A DNA stretch of 64,000 nt from an uncultured Microscilla sp. (GTDB taxonomy: Bacteria > Bacteroidota > Bacteroidia > Cytophagales > Microscillaceae). The stretch covers positions 1 through 64,000 of the forward strand of contig NZ_CANLRP010000029.1 of assembly GCF_947493425.1 (NCBI RefSeq), given 5' to 3'. Made by a program: the position numbers and the translations under genes. Positions within the stretch are counted from its first letter, which is position 1; each line of letters begins with the position of its first letter. The notes beneath the pieces are model-generated. The model was given only the letters and a program-made list of their open reading frames with translations. It made no database searches and was not told where the DNA came from. Shown here in pieces: positions 63,548-64,000 of the stretch.

Positions 63548-64000
63548 ATGAAAACCTTATTTATTTTTTTTATATTATTTTTTCCTGGGGTAGATCCACC
63601 TCCTTCTCCATCAGACACCTCCCGCCCCGAAGCACAGGCTGAAACAGGCAGACAGGTTCTGCAAAAAATAGAAAAACAAGTGCGTGAAAAAATCCCGCCC
63701 AGTCACTACCAAAACATGCATAAAAACAAAGCCACTCAGTTCAAAAGTCGACCTTTCCGAGCCAAAGGTGATGAAGAATTGGGGTCAGTCATTGGTGGGC
63801 TTATCATTGCTACTATAGCCACTGGTTTTATACTCCTGATCCGTTTTAACGTGCCTTTTGGCGTGGCTACCTTGATAAATTTAGGCTTTCATCTAATCTT
63901 GATATTGTTGTCATTATTGGGCATAGCTGCCGATAAAAAAAGAAGAGCCAATGAAAAACCTCCCAAGGCTAAAAATCTTGCTGGAGCCTTGGGAATAGGA
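63548..64000 (+). CDS. Small membrane protein, truncated by the window edge
   Basis: An ATG at 63548 (one base after the MerR stop) opens a frame of 151 codons without a stop to the window end. It begins with a hydrophobic signal-like segment (MKTLFIFFILFFPGV), then a Pro/charged linker. Two membrane segments follow (IGGLIIATIATGFILLI and INLGFHLILILLSLLGIA) with a basic cytoplasmic-type turn (DKKRRANEKPPKAK). Tight coupling to the MerR genes suggests an envelope role in this operon. Family unknown. Confidence 0.75.
   Translation, partial: MKTLFIFFILFFPGVDPPPSPSDTSRPEAQAETGRQVLQKIEKQVREKIPPSHYQNMHKNKATQFKSRPFRAKGDEELGSVIGGLIIATIATGFILLIRFNVPFGVATLINLGFHLILILLSLLGIAADKKRRANEKPPKAKNLAGALGIG

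Overview
The window is 64 kb of chromosomal DNA from a free-living member of Bacteroidota, most likely a Cytophagales (Microscilla-like) bacterium. The evidence is: promoter motifs of the TTG-N(17-23)-TAnnTTTG type upstream of both tRNA genes and several CDSs; few Shine-Dalgarno sequences but A-rich start contexts; a C-terminal type IX secretion (T9SS) sorting domain; head-GIN (DUF2807), PD40/OmpA, Reg_prop/Y_Y_Y and SpoIIE-type proteins; and an ECF sigma/anti-sigma pair. The DNA is AT-rich and I see no insertion sequence, prophage, integrase or CRISPR array. The genus is inference.

Layout. 0-11 kb: envelope and housekeeping genes (lipoprotein, ychF, head-GIN protein, OmpA/PD40 protein, NamZ-like DUF1343 protein, two LolC/E-type permeases, rbfA). 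11-19.8 kb: a polytopic membrane protein, a strong small-RNA candidate with its own promoter and terminator, orphan proteins, an ECF sigma factor translationally coupled to an anti-sigma-like protein carrying a repeat linker and a barrel-like C-terminus, a tandem-domain lipoprotein and a PLP decarboxylase. 19.8-28.9 kb: a large Reg_prop/SpoIIE signalling protein, a 1.4-kb gene-poor stretch with gene remnants, gcdH, a small MscS channel and an SPFH protein. 29-35 kb: an RHH protein, two identical tRNA-Leu(UAG) genes and the protein-quality-control cluster tig, clpP, clpP, clpX. 35-47 kb: a TPR/SpoIIE sensor, a DUF4132 giant protein and a membrane-anchored NACHT/LRR protein. 47-59 kb: a T9SS cargo protein, a UbiB/ABC1 kinase, a porin, a lipoprotein and a large MscS channel. 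59-64 kb: an AT-rich putative defence protein (PD-(D/E)XK-like N-terminus), then an operon of a class-A beta-lactamase-like hydrolase, two small MerR regulators and a membrane protein cut by the window edge.

The best candidates for undescribed biology are: (1) the NACHT/LRR protein whose N-terminus looks exported and TPR-like, with an internal compositional break; (2) the 714-residue putative defence protein that may fuse two components of a GAPS4-like system; (3) the ~97-nt structured RNA at 12.9 kb; (4) a family of short intergenic elements with terminal inverted repeats and variable internal hairpins; and (5) the anti-sigma/linker/barrel protein, which could span both membranes. No database search was possible. 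Family names come from motifs read by eye.
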